From Sulfurimonas sp. (lineage in GTDB: Bacteria > Campylobacterota > Campylobacteria > Campylobacterales > Sulfurimonadaceae): a stretch of DNA of 53,822 bases. The stretch is taken from positions 1-53,822 of the forward strand of contig JAMOPL010000056.1 in assembly GCA_027064515.1 (NCBI GenBank). Direction: 5' to 3'. Made by a program: the position numbers and the translations under genes. A model generated the notes under the pieces. The model had not been told where the DNA came from and searched no databases. It saw only the letters and a program-made list of their open reading frames with translations. Positions 35,114 to 43,391 of the stretch are shown here, one piece after another (the stretch's first letter is position 1; each line of letters starts with the position of its first letter).

Positions 35114-36364
35114 TTACCACTTAACCTCAGCAGTAATCATACCTTTTGTATAATCTTTACTATCGCTTTCTTTGATATTATATGTCTCACCAGTAGCTAA
35201 CCATTTAATATTTTTGTTTTGTTGCCAAGCACCACCATAGATATAAACATCTTTTGTCTCAACAACTTTATCTGTTTTAAGATCTTTAGATTTCCATCTA
35301 TCATATCTACCTAATACAGAAAATTGTTTTTTCTCACCAAAACGACCAGTCATATTTATTGAATAACCATCACCATTAAAGTGTTTCTCTCCAGCTTCAT
35401 GACTATCATTTTCAGCATTTAAGTATTGAACAGCTACTAAGAAAGATGGCATATTGTAAACAGCATGTAAACCGTAGAAACTATAAGTTTCACCATTATT
35501 ATCTGTGTTGTCCATATTGTACTGACCATAAAAAGAGGCATCTAAGAAAGTATCTTTAGTTGGTTTTCTTTTTTTCTTACCATTACCAAGAGCAGCAAGA
35601 GTTGTTCTCCACTCTAAAGAAGTGCCATCACCAACATAAATTTTATCTCCACTAGAATCAACATCGTTTTCACCACCATAACCTTCACCATTGAAGATTC
35701 CAATTTCAGATGTAAAATAATCAGTTTTAGTTTTGAAGTTAACCCCTAAATCTGCTGAACTACCAAACTTAGCAGTACCTTCCATAAATACTTTAGAGAT
35801 TGAACGCATATACCAAGATGTAGCTTGTTCATAATCGTGCCATGGACGGTGAACTATACCAAGTTCTACACCAGTCGCTGGTAAAATATTGTTTAAGTAA
35901 AGGTAAGCATATTTAACAATTACATCTGCTTTACCACTAGCTTTTGAAGAATCGTAAGTAGCATCTAAAGTTACACGAACATAAGATTTCGGGTCTTCTA
36001 AAACATAAGCTTTTACTTGTAAGTAGTTACGACGCATCTCAAATGCACTTGTAGAATCACCATGGGTATCAGAAGCTCTCTCCTTATAGTCTTTATGTGT
36101 AAAACCTAAGTAGTGAGTACCACTAAATTTTAGTTTAGAAGCATTAGCAAATACTGCTGTATCCTCTTTTTTAGGTGCAGTAAGTTCAGGGTTTGCGATA
36201 AGATTCTCTTTAATATCTTGAGCTTCTTTAGAGTTAATAGAAACTCTACCCTTGCCTCCAGTCATAAATACTTGACCTTTCTCATCTACAAATAGTTCCA
36301 TCGCACTTACACTTGTAGCAGAAATAGCTAAAGCAGTTAATGCTGAAATTATAATTTTGTTCAT
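35114..36364 (-). CDS. Outer membrane porin with cleavable signal peptide
   Basis: A 416-residue beta-barrel protein: signal peptide MNKIIISALTALAISATSVSA (cleavage after SVSA), a short periplasmic segment with a coiled stretch (SKEAQDIKENL), then alternating-hydrophobicity strands to a C-terminal aromatic/hydrophobic end (KGMITAEVKW). Composition (Gly, Tyr, Asp, Lys) suits an Omp of the phosphate-selective OprO/OprP-like superfamily; selectivity cannot be read from sequence. Likely abundant, with its own promoter. Upstream two TGATTACA words are spaced by one helical turn. Confidence 0.75.
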   Translation of the reverse strand: MNKIIISALTALAISATSVSAMELFVDEKGQVFMTGGKGRVSINSKEAQDIKENLIANPELTAPKKEDTAVFANASKLKFSGTHYLGFTHKDYKERASDTHGDSTSAFEMRRNYLQVKAYVLEDPKSYVRVTLDATYDSSKASGKADVIVKYAYLYLNNILPATGVELGIVHRPWHDYEQATSWYMRSISKVFMEGTAKFGSSADLGVNFKTKTDYFTSEIGIFNGEGYGGENDVDSSGDKIYVGDGTSLEWRTTLAALGNGKKKRKPTKDTFLDASFYGQYNMDNTDNNGETYSFYGLHAVYNMPSFLVAVQYLNAENDSHEAGEKHFNGDGYSINMTGRFGEKKQFSVLGRYDRWKSKDLKTDKVVETKDVYIYGGAWQQNKNIKWLATGETYNIKESDSKDYTKGMITAEVKW

Positions 36365-36407
36365 TTTTTATCCCCTTTTTATTGTTGGTGAAATTATAAA
36401 ATATATT

Positions 36408-36425
36408 GATTACATAATGATTACA
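36408..36425. promoter_or_regulatory. Tandem TGATTACA words upstream of the porin gene
   Basis: Two perfect 8-bp words, 36408-36415 and 36418-36425, repeat with a 10-bp period in the 165-bp region between the divergent porin and PgbA-like genes. Spacing on one face of the helix is what a regulator binding site would show. No known regulator is assigned. Confidence 0.35.
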
Positions 36426-36529
36426 CTTTTGAATACAAATGTAAAATATATCAATACCATTAAAATAATTTTACTTTTGTGTGAGGTTTGTTCGCTATAA
36501 TCACAGTAATAAAGCACAAGGATTGAATT

Positions 36530-37300
36530 TTGATTAAATATATACTGATTTTTATTTTTGCAACAGGTTTGTTTGCAAATGTTATTAAATCACCCATACT
36601 AAGTGTAGAGCACTCTAGCGATACAGCAACAATAAAGATAGATAATATCAATGTTGGGATGAGTGGTTTTATCTCTCATAAACTATCTAATGAAAATAGC
36701 ATTATCTTAAAAGAGATTACAGTTGTAGCTTACAATAAACAAACAAAAATCGCTACTTTGAAAATGGATAATTTTAATGTGTTAAGACACAATTCACTTC
36801 CAAGTGGTAAATGGAAAGTTGAAACTGGTGACACAGCTATACTAGCTTTTGCATACTCAAGAGCCCTACTAATAGCTCCCAATGAAGAGGTTTATTATAG
36901 AGTTACAAAATCTACCTCTTCTCTACAATGGTTGCATCCCGATATATTCGCCACTATACTCTCTTTTAACTCTCATCCAACACCTCTAAAAAAGGATTTT
37001 ATAGCTATGAGTAATACTACTTCTGTTGGCTTAGTATTTTTCTTTATAGATGGAAACTTATATACGACAGATGCGAAAAGTTTTAAGATTTTAAATATTA
37101 CTGATGCTCCTGTTATACAAGATAGTACTAAACTACCTTTTTATAGCAGAATCGAAGAGATTGAAACAACTTGGTATGAATTTGGTGCAGGAACTGGAAA
37201 AATGAGTAATTATGAAAATTACTATTTTAAACTACTTATTGAAAATAATCCTAACAACCAAAAACTACAAAATTTATATAATAAATATAAAAGTAAGTAG
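36530..37300 (+). CDS. Secreted PgbA N-terminal family protein
   Basis: A 256-residue exported protein (hydrophobic signal MIKYILIFIFATGLFANV, TTG start with AAGGA seven bases before). It matches the N-terminal domain family named after the Helicobacter plasminogen-binding proteins PgbA/PgbB: DTATIKIDNINVGMSGFI and KMDNFNVLRHNSLPSGKW, AILAFAYSRALLIAPNEE, YY-x-VT-K. The C-terminal Lys/Glu-rich tail of true PgbA is absent, so plasminogen binding is not implied; a conserved envelope role in Campylobacterota is more likely. 6 bp upstream of glcD, likely one operon. Confidence 0.75.
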   Translation: MIKYILIFIFATGLFANVIKSPILSVEHSSDTATIKIDNINVGMSGFISHKLSNENSIILKEITVVAYNKQTKIATLKMDNFNVLRHNSLPSGKWKVETGDTAILAFAYSRALLIAPNEEVYYRVTKSTSSLQWLHPDIFATILSFNSHPTPLKKDFIAMSNTTSVGLVFFFIDGNLYTTDAKSFKILNITDAPVIQDSTKLPFYSRIEEIETTWYEFGAGTGKMSNYENYYFKLLIENNPNNQKLQNLYNKYKSK

Positions 37301-37306
37301 TAGATA

Positions 37307-38692
37307 ATGATAGATATAAAACATATAAAACACTTTACAACTATTGTTGGTGATGATAATATTTATAGTGACAAAGCACACTTAATCGCTTACTCTTATG
37401 ATGCGACAAGAGAACATTTTGAACCTGATGCTGTTATATTCCCAAGAGATGAAGCAGATATAAGTGAGATTCTAAAGTATTGTAATGAACATAAAATTGT
37501 AATTGTTCCTCGTGGAGCTGGAAGTGGTTTTACTGGTGGAGCATTGCCAAGTTCTGGTGGGATTGTTTTAGCTATGGAAAAGCATATGAACAAGATTCTA
37601 GAGATAGATGTGAAAAATATGGTAGCTATTGTTCAACCAGGGGTTGTAAATATGGACTTGCAAAGAGCCGTGGAAAAAATAGGTCTTTTTTATCCACCAG
37701 ATCCAGCTTCTCAAGATTACTCAACTATTGGTGGGAATGTAAGTGAAAATGCTGGTGGGATGAGAGCTGCAAAGTATGGAATCACAAAAGATTATGTGAT
37801 GGCTACAAGAGCAGTTTTACCAAATGGTGATGTTATTAAAGCTGGTAAAAAAACTATTAAAGATGTAGCTGGTTATAACATAAGTGGGATTCTGATAGCT
37901 TCTGAGGGTACTTTAGCCGTTTTAAGTGAGATAACACTTCGACTTATCCCTAAACCAAAACTTACAAAAACAGCGATGGGAATCTTCCCAACTGTAAAAG
38001 ATGCGATGGAAGCAGTTTATAAAACAATGGCAAGTGGAATCACACCAGTTGCTATGGAATTTTTAGACAACTTGACGATTCGTGCAGTTGAGCAAACTTT
38101 TAATAAAGGTCTTCCAGTTGATGCAGGTGCTTTACTTGTAACTGATGTTGATGGAAATTTAGAGGATGATTTAAACTTTCAACTCACTCAAATTGAAAAG
38201 GTATTTAAAGAGAATGGTTGTACAGAGTTTAAAATTGCAAAAGATGAGAAAGAATCAGCTGATATTTGGTTTGCTCGTAGAAATGCCTCTCCTGCCCTAA
38301 GTGTGTATGGAAGTAAAAAACTTAATGAAGATGTAACAGTTCCAAGAGCCGTTTTACCTGAACTACTAGAAAAGTTTTATGCGATAGCTAATAAATACCA
38401 AATTAATATCCCATGTTTTGGTCACACAGGCGATGGAAATGTTCATACTAATGTTATGGTAGATGGAAAAGACCCAGAGCAGGTAAAAATTGCTTATCTA
38501 GCTATTGAAGAGGTTTTCCAAGCGACTATTGATTTGGGTGGAACTCTAAGTGGTGAGCATGGAATCGGTCTTGCAAAAGCTCCCTATATGCACATGGCTT
38601 TTACAGATGAGGAGATGAACCTTTTCAAGTCTATCAAGATGGCATTTGACCCAAATAATATTTTGAATCCTGCGAAAATGGGACTAGATTAA
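37307..38692 (+). CDS. glcD: FAD-linked glycolate/D-lactate dehydrogenase (GlcD type)
   Basis: A 461-residue FAD-binding type 4 oxidase. PCMH-type FAD domain contains PRGAGSGFTGGALPSSGG (~64-81) and DPASQDYSTIGGNVSENAGG (~122-141). The C-terminal substrate domain has GHTGDGNVHTN (~374-384) and SGEHGIGLAKAPYM (~417-430), which carry active-site His residues. Oxidises 2-hydroxyacids such as glycolate or D-lactate; substrate cannot be fixed from sequence. No glcE/glcF partner follows. Confidence 0.9.
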   Translation: MIDIKHIKHFTTIVGDDNIYSDKAHLIAYSYDATREHFEPDAVIFPRDEADISEILKYCNEHKIVIVPRGAGSGFTGGALPSSGGIVLAMEKHMNKILEIDVKNMVAIVQPGVVNMDLQRAVEKIGLFYPPDPASQDYSTIGGNVSENAGGMRAAKYGITKDYVMATRAVLPNGDVIKAGKKTIKDVAGYNISGILIASEGTLAVLSEITLRLIPKPKLTKTAMGIFPTVKDAMEAVYKTMASGITPVAMEFLDNLTIRAVEQTFNKGLPVDAGALLVTDVDGNLEDDLNFQLTQIEKVFKENGCTEFKIAKDEKESADIWFARRNASPALSVYGSKKLNEDVTVPRAVLPELLEKFYAIANKYQINIPCFGHTGDGNVHTNVMVDGKDPEQVKIAYLAIEEVFQATIDLGGTLSGEHGIGLAKAPYMHMAFTDEEMNLFKSIKMAFDPNNILNPAKMGLD

Positions 38693-38701
38693 AATAAAAA
38701 A

Positions 38702-39529
38702 ATGACTGAATACAAACAAAAAATACATCAATTTTATAAATTTATAGTTATGCTTATAAGTAGTTTTGTAGACAAAGAGTTAACACTCTTTGCTGCATCT
38801 CTTAGTTTTTATACTATATTTACTATTATCCCTCTACTTCTTATTATGCTTACACTTTTAACATCTTTACCATCATTTGCAGATTATTATGAAACTATAA
38901 AAGTATTTATATTCTCTAATCTTATGCCTGTAAATTCTGAAGCTATTATGGGTCATATAGATGGTTTTTTAGAAAATTCAGGAAAGATGGGGGTTATTGG
39001 ATTAGCGATGATTTTAGTAGCATCATTACTCTTTTTTAAAAATTTTGAGTATATAGCAAATAGAATCTTCCATGCAAAATCTAGAACACTTTGGGAATCT
39101 ATAACTACATACTGGACTATGTTAACACTAACACCTATCGCATTGGGTATATCATTTTACATAACAGCAACACTTGCAACAGCAATAGAATCAAATGAGA
39201 TTACTTCGGGAATAGATATAGTTCCACTAATCCCTTATGTAATTATATGGGGACTATTTTTCTTGATTTTTCAGATAGGCCCTAACACTAAAGTAAATCC
39301 AAATGCTTCAATTATTAGCTCATTTATAATCTCCATAGTTTTTAGTGTTTCTAAAAATGCTTTTATCTACTATGTATTTTATAATAAATCATATACAACT
39401 ATGTATGGCTCTTTTGCAATTTTAATGTTTTTATTTTTGTGGATTTATGTATCTTGGATTATTTTTATATATGGATTGAAACTTTGTTACATTATAGACA
39501 AAGGAATCTCTAAAAAAGAGAAAGTTTAA
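38702..39529 (+). CDS. YihY/BrkB family membrane protein
   Basis: A 275-residue polytopic membrane protein of the YihY (formerly RNase BN) family. About six hydrophobic segments; family marks AASLSFYTIFTIIPLLLIML near the start, the FGSFAILMFLFLWIYVSWIIFIYGLKL-type C-terminal helices, and GPNTKVNPNAS in the loop. Function is unresolved (envelope-linked; not a ribonuclease). It follows glcD by 9 bp and probably shares its transcript. Confidence 0.85.
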   Translation: MTEYKQKIHQFYKFIVMLISSFVDKELTLFAASLSFYTIFTIIPLLLIMLTLLTSLPSFADYYETIKVFIFSNLMPVNSEAIMGHIDGFLENSGKMGVIGLAMILVASLLFFKNFEYIANRIFHAKSRTLWESITTYWTMLTLTPIALGISFYITATLATAIESNEITSGIDIVPLIPYVIIWGLFFLIFQIGPNTKVNPNASIISSFIISIVFSVSKNAFIYYVFYNKSYTTMYGSFAILMFLFLWIYVSWIIFIYGLKLCYIIDKGISKKEKV

Positions 39530-39670
39530 AGGATATTTTATAACTTTCTTAGTATAATCCACCATCAATTTTTAGTAGGGAAATCGATGCATTTATGTAT
39601 GGGTTGCTTCATTTTATTATGAGGTTACGCTATCCGAACAATTTTGTAATAATACTATATGGAGAAACAT

Positions 39671-39985
39671 ATGAAAAAAGTTCTATTTTTAATGCTAGCT
39701 TTAGCTACTGCTGCAATGGCATCTGACGGTGAGGTTGCAAACCAAACTCTTAAAGCATACTCAATGATCGCTGCTGGTCTTGGTCTTGGTCTTGCTGCTC
39801 TTGGTGGAGCTATCGGTATGGGTCATACTGCTGCTGCTACAATCGCTGGTACAGCTAGAAACCCAGGTCTTGGTGCTAAACTAATGACTACAATGTTCAT
39901 CGCTCTTGCAATGATCGAAGCACAAGTTATTTACGCACTAGTTATTGCGTTAATCGCTCTTTATGCTAACCCATATTTAGGTTAA
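39671..39985 (+). CDS. atpE: F0F1 ATP synthase subunit c
   Basis: A 104-residue rotor-ring proteolipid. The start at 39671 is preferred over an ATG at 39659 because GGAG then lies seven bases upstream. The N-terminal ~17 residues look like a signal peptide (MKKVLFLMLALATAAMA), as in other Campylobacterota AtpE. Hairpin helices follow: GLGLGLAALGGAIGMG, polar loop ARNPG (Arg-x-Pro), and helix 2 with the ion-binding Glu in MIEAQVIYALV. Translocates protons (or Na+; no clear Na-site signature). It is isolated from the rest of the atp genes and has its own terminator. Confidence 0.96.
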   Translation: MKKVLFLMLALATAAMASDGEVANQTLKAYSMIAAGLGLGLAALGGAIGMGHTAAATIAGTARNPGLGAKLMTTMFIALAMIEAQVIYALVIALIALYANPYLG

Positions 39986-40012
39986 TCTTTAAGATTTAAC
40001 TAAATATACCTC

Positions 40013-40045
40013 AAAGCTCAACTTTTCGGAGTTGGGCTTTTTTTT
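40013..40045 (+). terminator. atpE intrinsic terminator
   Basis: Stem AAAGCTCAACT / AGTTGGGCTTT (11 bp, one G.U) with TTTCGG loop and a following T run, 28 bp after the atpE stop and before tRNA-Leu. Confidence 0.85.
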
Positions 40046-40058
40046 ACTTCTTTTTTAT

Positions 40059-40143
40059 GCGATCGTGGTGGAACGGTAGACACGCTACCTTGAGGGGGTA
40101 GTGCCAATTTGGTGTGAGAGTTCAAATCTCTCCGATCGCACCA
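40059..40143 (+). tRNA. tRNA-Leu(GAG)
   Basis: A class II tRNA with a 7-bp acceptor stem GCGATCG/CGATCGC, D-loop TGGTGGAACGGTAGACA, anticodon stem CTACC/GGTAG with loop TTGAGGG (anticodon GAG at 40092-40094, reading CUU/CUC), a short variable arm and the T-arm GAGAGTTCAAATCTCTC; CCA is genomically encoded. Confidence 0.97.
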
Positions 40144-40352
40144 TTTATAAAACCCTATAATAGGGGAATTCAAAGCTTTTTAATTTAGTTGGTATCCGTT
40201 TAGATATCCAAACTTACTTATTTTTTAATCATTGTTGATAAGCTATTTTAATATCTTGATATTAAACTCTTTTCTAATTTTATTATTTTCATAATCATTC
40301 TTGCTTTTATCTTTTGGTAGTCTCTCATTCTCTTTTATCAATATTGTAAAAA
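40144..40352. other. Intergenic region between tRNA-Leu and micro-ORF locus 3
   Basis: Contains a CCCTAT/ATAGGG palindrome just after the tRNA (possible processing or termination site) and a minus-strand open stretch of about 30 Lys/Asn/Glu-rich codons ending at 40243 without a start or SD. No gene is assigned. Confidence 0.4.
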
Positions 40353-40494
40353 TTATTGTGTGGTGGGAGTGCCACCATAAAGGTTTCACGATGCTTTTAA
40401 GACTCATAGTCTTATTGCTAGTGCTTAGTTACTTAACTAAGCTATTCTAGTTTTACTTAGAGGGATTAACTACCCCTCTTATATAATCCCACAA
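40353..40494 (+). ncRNA. Structured micro-ORF locus 3 (divergent relative)
   Basis: Hairpins in order: TGTGGTGG/CCACCATA (40359-40378, loop GAGTG); TAAGAC/GTCTTA inside the ORF start; GCTTAGTT/AACTAAGC (40423-40442), 8 bp, at the ORF end; AGAGGG/CCCTCT (40459-40479) with 9-nt loop ATTAACTAC. That loop matches the P4 loops of copies 1 and 2 (ACTAATTAC, ATTAATTAC), but here it lies downstream of the ORF. TTG...TGGGA (40356-40368) may close with TCCCACAA (40487-40494). The promoter is not obvious on the plus strand. On the minus strand a TATATAAG (around 40486-40479) would start an antisense RNA at the hairpin. Confidence 0.5.
40391..40450 (+). CDS. 19-codon hydrophobic micro-ORF, locus 3
   Basis: Encodes MLLRLIVLLLVLSYLTKLF: a basic residue at position 4, then an almost unbroken Leu/Val/Ile run and a short polar/basic end. 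Same length as the two other micro-ORFs. AAAGG lies seven bases before ATG. Of the three it looks most like an Ibs-type toxin. It sits between tRNA-Leu and the convergent leuA, with no co-directional gene after it. Confidence 0.5.
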   Translation: MLLRLIVLLLVLSYLTKLF

Positions 40495-40585
40495 CATAAC
40501 CCTTTAATTAAACCACTAATCCACTTTCTAGCCATAACCTAAACACCTATTCACCTTCTAACTATAATGGACTGTAAAATCAATT

Positions 40586-40612
40586 TAATTGGTACATTTA
40601 AAGTACCAATTA
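40586..40612. terminator. leuA terminator, possibly bidirectional
   Basis: A perfect 10-bp stem TAATTGGTAC / GTACCAATTA with 7-nt loop, five bases past the leuA stop. T-rich sequence follows on the plus strand and AATTGATTTT on the minus strand. Confidence 0.7.
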
Positions 40613-40617
40613 GATTT

Positions 40618-42276
40618 TTATTTAAAAGCTCTATTTAAAGCACAAAACATAGCTTTTATAGAAGCTATTGCTATGTTATTATCTACACCTACACCAAAAC
40701 AAGAAAGTATTTTTTCTGTTTGAATCTCTATGTAAGCAACAGCTTTAGCACTACTTTTTTCTCCACAAGAGTGTTCTGAATAAGAGTTTATGTTAAAACT
40801 ATTTTTATAGTCTTTCATTAAAGCTTGTTTACAAGCATCAATAGGGCCATTACCCTCCCCATCTGCAGTTATTTCAACACCATTGTACTTATAAGTTAAA
40901 GTACATTTAGATGTAATACCATCAGATGAAGCTACAAAATCAACAAAAGATATATGCTCTTTAGTATTAAAGTAAGTATCTTTAAATATCTCTAAAATCT
41001 CTTTACTCTCTAACTCTCTACCCTCTTTATCGCTTACAGCTTGTACGATTCTTCCAATCTCTGGATGCATAGCTTTTGGAAGCTGAAAGCCATAATTTTT
41101 TTCTAGTATAAAAGCTACTCCACCTTTTCCAGACTGAGAATTTATTCGTATAATAGACTCATAAGTACGACCAACATCTTCTGGATCTATTGGTAGATAA
41201 GGTACTTCCCAAAAATTATCATCTCTTGACTTTTGATATGATAAACCTTTGTTAATTGCATCTTGATGTGAACCTGAAAATGCAGTATAAACAAGTTCTC
41301 CAACATAAGGATGACGAGCATGAGTATTCATCTCTGTACATCTCTCAACAACATCTAAAACTTCATCAATATCTGAAAAATCTAGCTGAGGGTTTACCCC
41401 TTGAGTTAACATATTTAAAGCTAAAGTTATAATATCTACATTACCAGTTCTCTCACCATTACTTAAAAGTGTCCCCTCAACTCTGTCAGCACCTGCTAGA
41501 AGTGCTAACTCAGTAGCAGCGATAGAAGTTCCTCTGTCATTATGTGTGTGTGTTGAAATAATTATATTTTCACGATTCTCTAAGTGATTACCCATCCACT
41601 CTATTTGGTCAGCATAAACATTTGGTGTTGCCATCTCTACCGTTGCTGGTAGGTTGATAATAACTTTTCTCTCATCACTAATACCCCAGCAAGATGTTAC
41701 GGCATTTGATATTTGTACTGAAAATTCTAACTCTGTTCCAGTAAAACTCTCAGGTGAATACTCTAAAAAAATCTTACCATTATGTTGTTTCTCATACTTT
41801 TTAACAAGTTCAACACCATCTATTGCAAGAGCGATTATTTCATCTTTAGTTTTTCCAAAAACTATTTTTCTTTGAGCAACAGAAGTTGAATTATATAGAT
41901 GAACAGTAGCTTTTTTAACACCTTTTAGAGATTCGAATGTTTTAGCAATAAGATGTTCTCTTGCTTGAACTAAAACTTGAACTGTAACATCATCAGGGAT
42001 TAGATTATCATCTACAAGTTTTCTTAGAAAGTCAAATTCTACTTTAGAAGCTGATGGAAAACCAACCTCTATCTCTTTAAAACCTATTTTTAGTAAGAGT
42101 CTGAACAGTTCAAGTTTTTTTTCCATATTCATAGGGTTGATTAATGCTTGATTACCATCTCGTAAATCTACACTACACCATTTAGGAGCATTTATAATTG
42201 TTTTAGTTGGCCACTGTCTATTTGGCAAATCTATTTGTGGGTAAGGTTTATATTTACCTATTTGCATTTGTTTCAT
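40618..42276 (-). CDS. leuA: 2-isopropylmalate synthase
   Basis: A 552-residue first enzyme of leucine biosynthesis (acetyl-CoA + 2-oxoisovalerate). It is the long LeuA2-type: N-terminal YKPYPQIDLPNRQWPTKTI, catalytic barrel with WCSVDLRDGNQAL (~33-45), GFKEIEVGFPSASK and STHTHNDRGTS metal-binding His pair (~240-250), then the C-terminal allosteric LeuA dimer domain (~430-552) that gives leucine feedback inhibition. Monocistronic, with terminator downstream. Confidence 0.95.
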   Translation of the reverse strand: MKQMQIGKYKPYPQIDLPNRQWPTKTIINAPKWCSVDLRDGNQALINPMNMEKKLELFRLLLKIGFKEIEVGFPSASKVEFDFLRKLVDDNLIPDDVTVQVLVQAREHLIAKTFESLKGVKKATVHLYNSTSVAQRKIVFGKTKDEIIALAIDGVELVKKYEKQHNGKIFLEYSPESFTGTELEFSVQISNAVTSCWGISDERKVIINLPATVEMATPNVYADQIEWMGNHLENRENIIISTHTHNDRGTSIAATELALLAGADRVEGTLLSNGERTGNVDIITLALNMLTQGVNPQLDFSDIDEVLDVVERCTEMNTHARHPYVGELVYTAFSGSHQDAINKGLSYQKSRDDNFWEVPYLPIDPEDVGRTYESIIRINSQSGKGGVAFILEKNYGFQLPKAMHPEIGRIVQAVSDKEGRELESKEILEIFKDTYFNTKEHISFVDFVASSDGITSKCTLTYKYNGVEITADGEGNGPIDACKQALMKDYKNSFNINSYSEHSCGEKSSAKAVAYIEIQTEKILSCFGVGVDNNIAIASIKAMFCALNRAFK

Positions 42277-42371
42277 AATGAACTCTTTAACTTGAAATTA
42301 TAGTAGACTCTTACATATACTATTAAGAGTGGAATTATAGCAGATTGTTTATTAGGGGATAGATAATGATT

Positions 42372-43283
42372 TTATATAATTGCATCTTGTAATACTATTG
42401 TAAACTTTGCACCATCTTTAATATTTTGTACACTAATCTTTCCATTATTTTTAGTTACAATTTTAGAACTCATATATAGGCCGATTCCTGTACCTTTTCC
42501 AATAGCTTTTGATGTAATATTTGCTTTAAAAATATCATCTATTATATGCTCTGGAATCCCTCCAGCATTATCAGAAACATCTATATAAGTTTTATTCTCT
42601 TTTCTATATATATCTATTTTTATATTTCTAACTTTTATTTTTCTTTCATTAAAAGCATCAATAGAGTTATTGATAAGATTTATAAACAGATGTTTATACT
42701 CATTTTTATTTCCAAATATTTTTATATTTTCATCAATATATTGTTCAATATGGATATTTTGAGAGATAAGTTCATCTTTCATAAGGATTTGAGTAGTATC
42801 TAAAACACTTGACATATGAAAAGTATCATTTTTAGTTGATGGTCTTAAAAAATTTCTAAATTCACTTAGAGTTGTAACCATATGTTCTATTTGCATTCGC
42901 ACAGTTGCATCTAACTCATCTATATAATATTCATTAACTTCACCATCAAGATAATCATCTTTAAGTAGTTCAACCATCATAGAGATAGCATTTAAAGGTT
43001 GTTTCCATTGATGAGCAACAGAATCTATCATCTCACCCATTGCAGCTAGTCTTGATTGTTGTTCTATTATTTTATCTTTATTTTCGTTGTCACTATTTTT
43101 ATTTTTTCTTTTATCAAATTTTTTTTTAAAAAATGTATTTTCTTTAAGAAGTTTTGCATTTTCTTTTTGTTGTGTAGTATATAACTCTATCAATTGATTT
43201 ATCTCATATCTTAATTCTAAATTACTATCTCTAGAATTAGCTATCAGATTATCTATTAAATTTGTATCTATATCTACATTCAT
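42372..43283 (-). CDS. Cytoplasmic sensor histidine kinase
   Basis: A 303-residue soluble kinase without membrane segments. An N-terminal coiled coil (~15-80) is followed by a HisKA-like dimerisation helix with the phospho-His in SVAHQWKQPLNAIS (~91-104), and a HATPase domain with N box NLINNSIDAF (~202-211), G1 DNAGGIPE and G2 GKGTGIGLYMSSKI. The VAHQWKQPL box is the type common in Campylobacterota. No response regulator is adjacent. It follows glnA by 101 bp after a terminator; a nitrogen role is only suggested by position. Confidence 0.88.
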   Translation of the reverse strand: MNVDIDTNLIDNLIANSRDSNLELRYEINQLIELYTTQQKENAKLLKENTFFKKKFDKRKNKNSDNENKDKIIEQQSRLAAMGEMIDSVAHQWKQPLNAISMMVELLKDDYLDGEVNEYYIDELDATVRMQIEHMVTTLSEFRNFLRPSTKNDTFHMSSVLDTTQILMKDELISQNIHIEQYIDENIKIFGNKNEYKHLFINLINNSIDAFNERKIKVRNIKIDIYRKENKTYIDVSDNAGGIPEHIIDDIFKANITSKAIGKGTGIGLYMSSKIVTKNNGKISVQNIKDGAKFTIVLQDAII

Positions 43284-43336
43284 AAATTAACTCCATATTT
43301 TATAGGATATTATAGCAAAAAAAAGTTTGTTAAGAG

Positions 43337-43391
43337 GAAAAATTTCCCACAAAAGTGGGAGAGGGATGTTAAGCTATAAAAAGCTTAACAC
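43337..43391 (-). terminator. glnA tandem terminator
   Basis: Minus strand: GTTAAGCT/AGCTTAAC hairpin overlapping the glnA stop, followed by CCCAC TTTT GTGGG then AAATTTTT. The second hairpin with its U tract is a good intrinsic terminator. Confidence 0.8.

Noticed and set aside
39593-39628. 11-codon ORF before atpE
   Set aside because: No supporting structure and a tiny length; more likely just atpE leader DNA.
40243-40345. Minus-strand open stretch rich in Lys/Asn/Glu
   Set aside because: No start codon, SD or recognisable motif; kept only as a note on the intergenic region.
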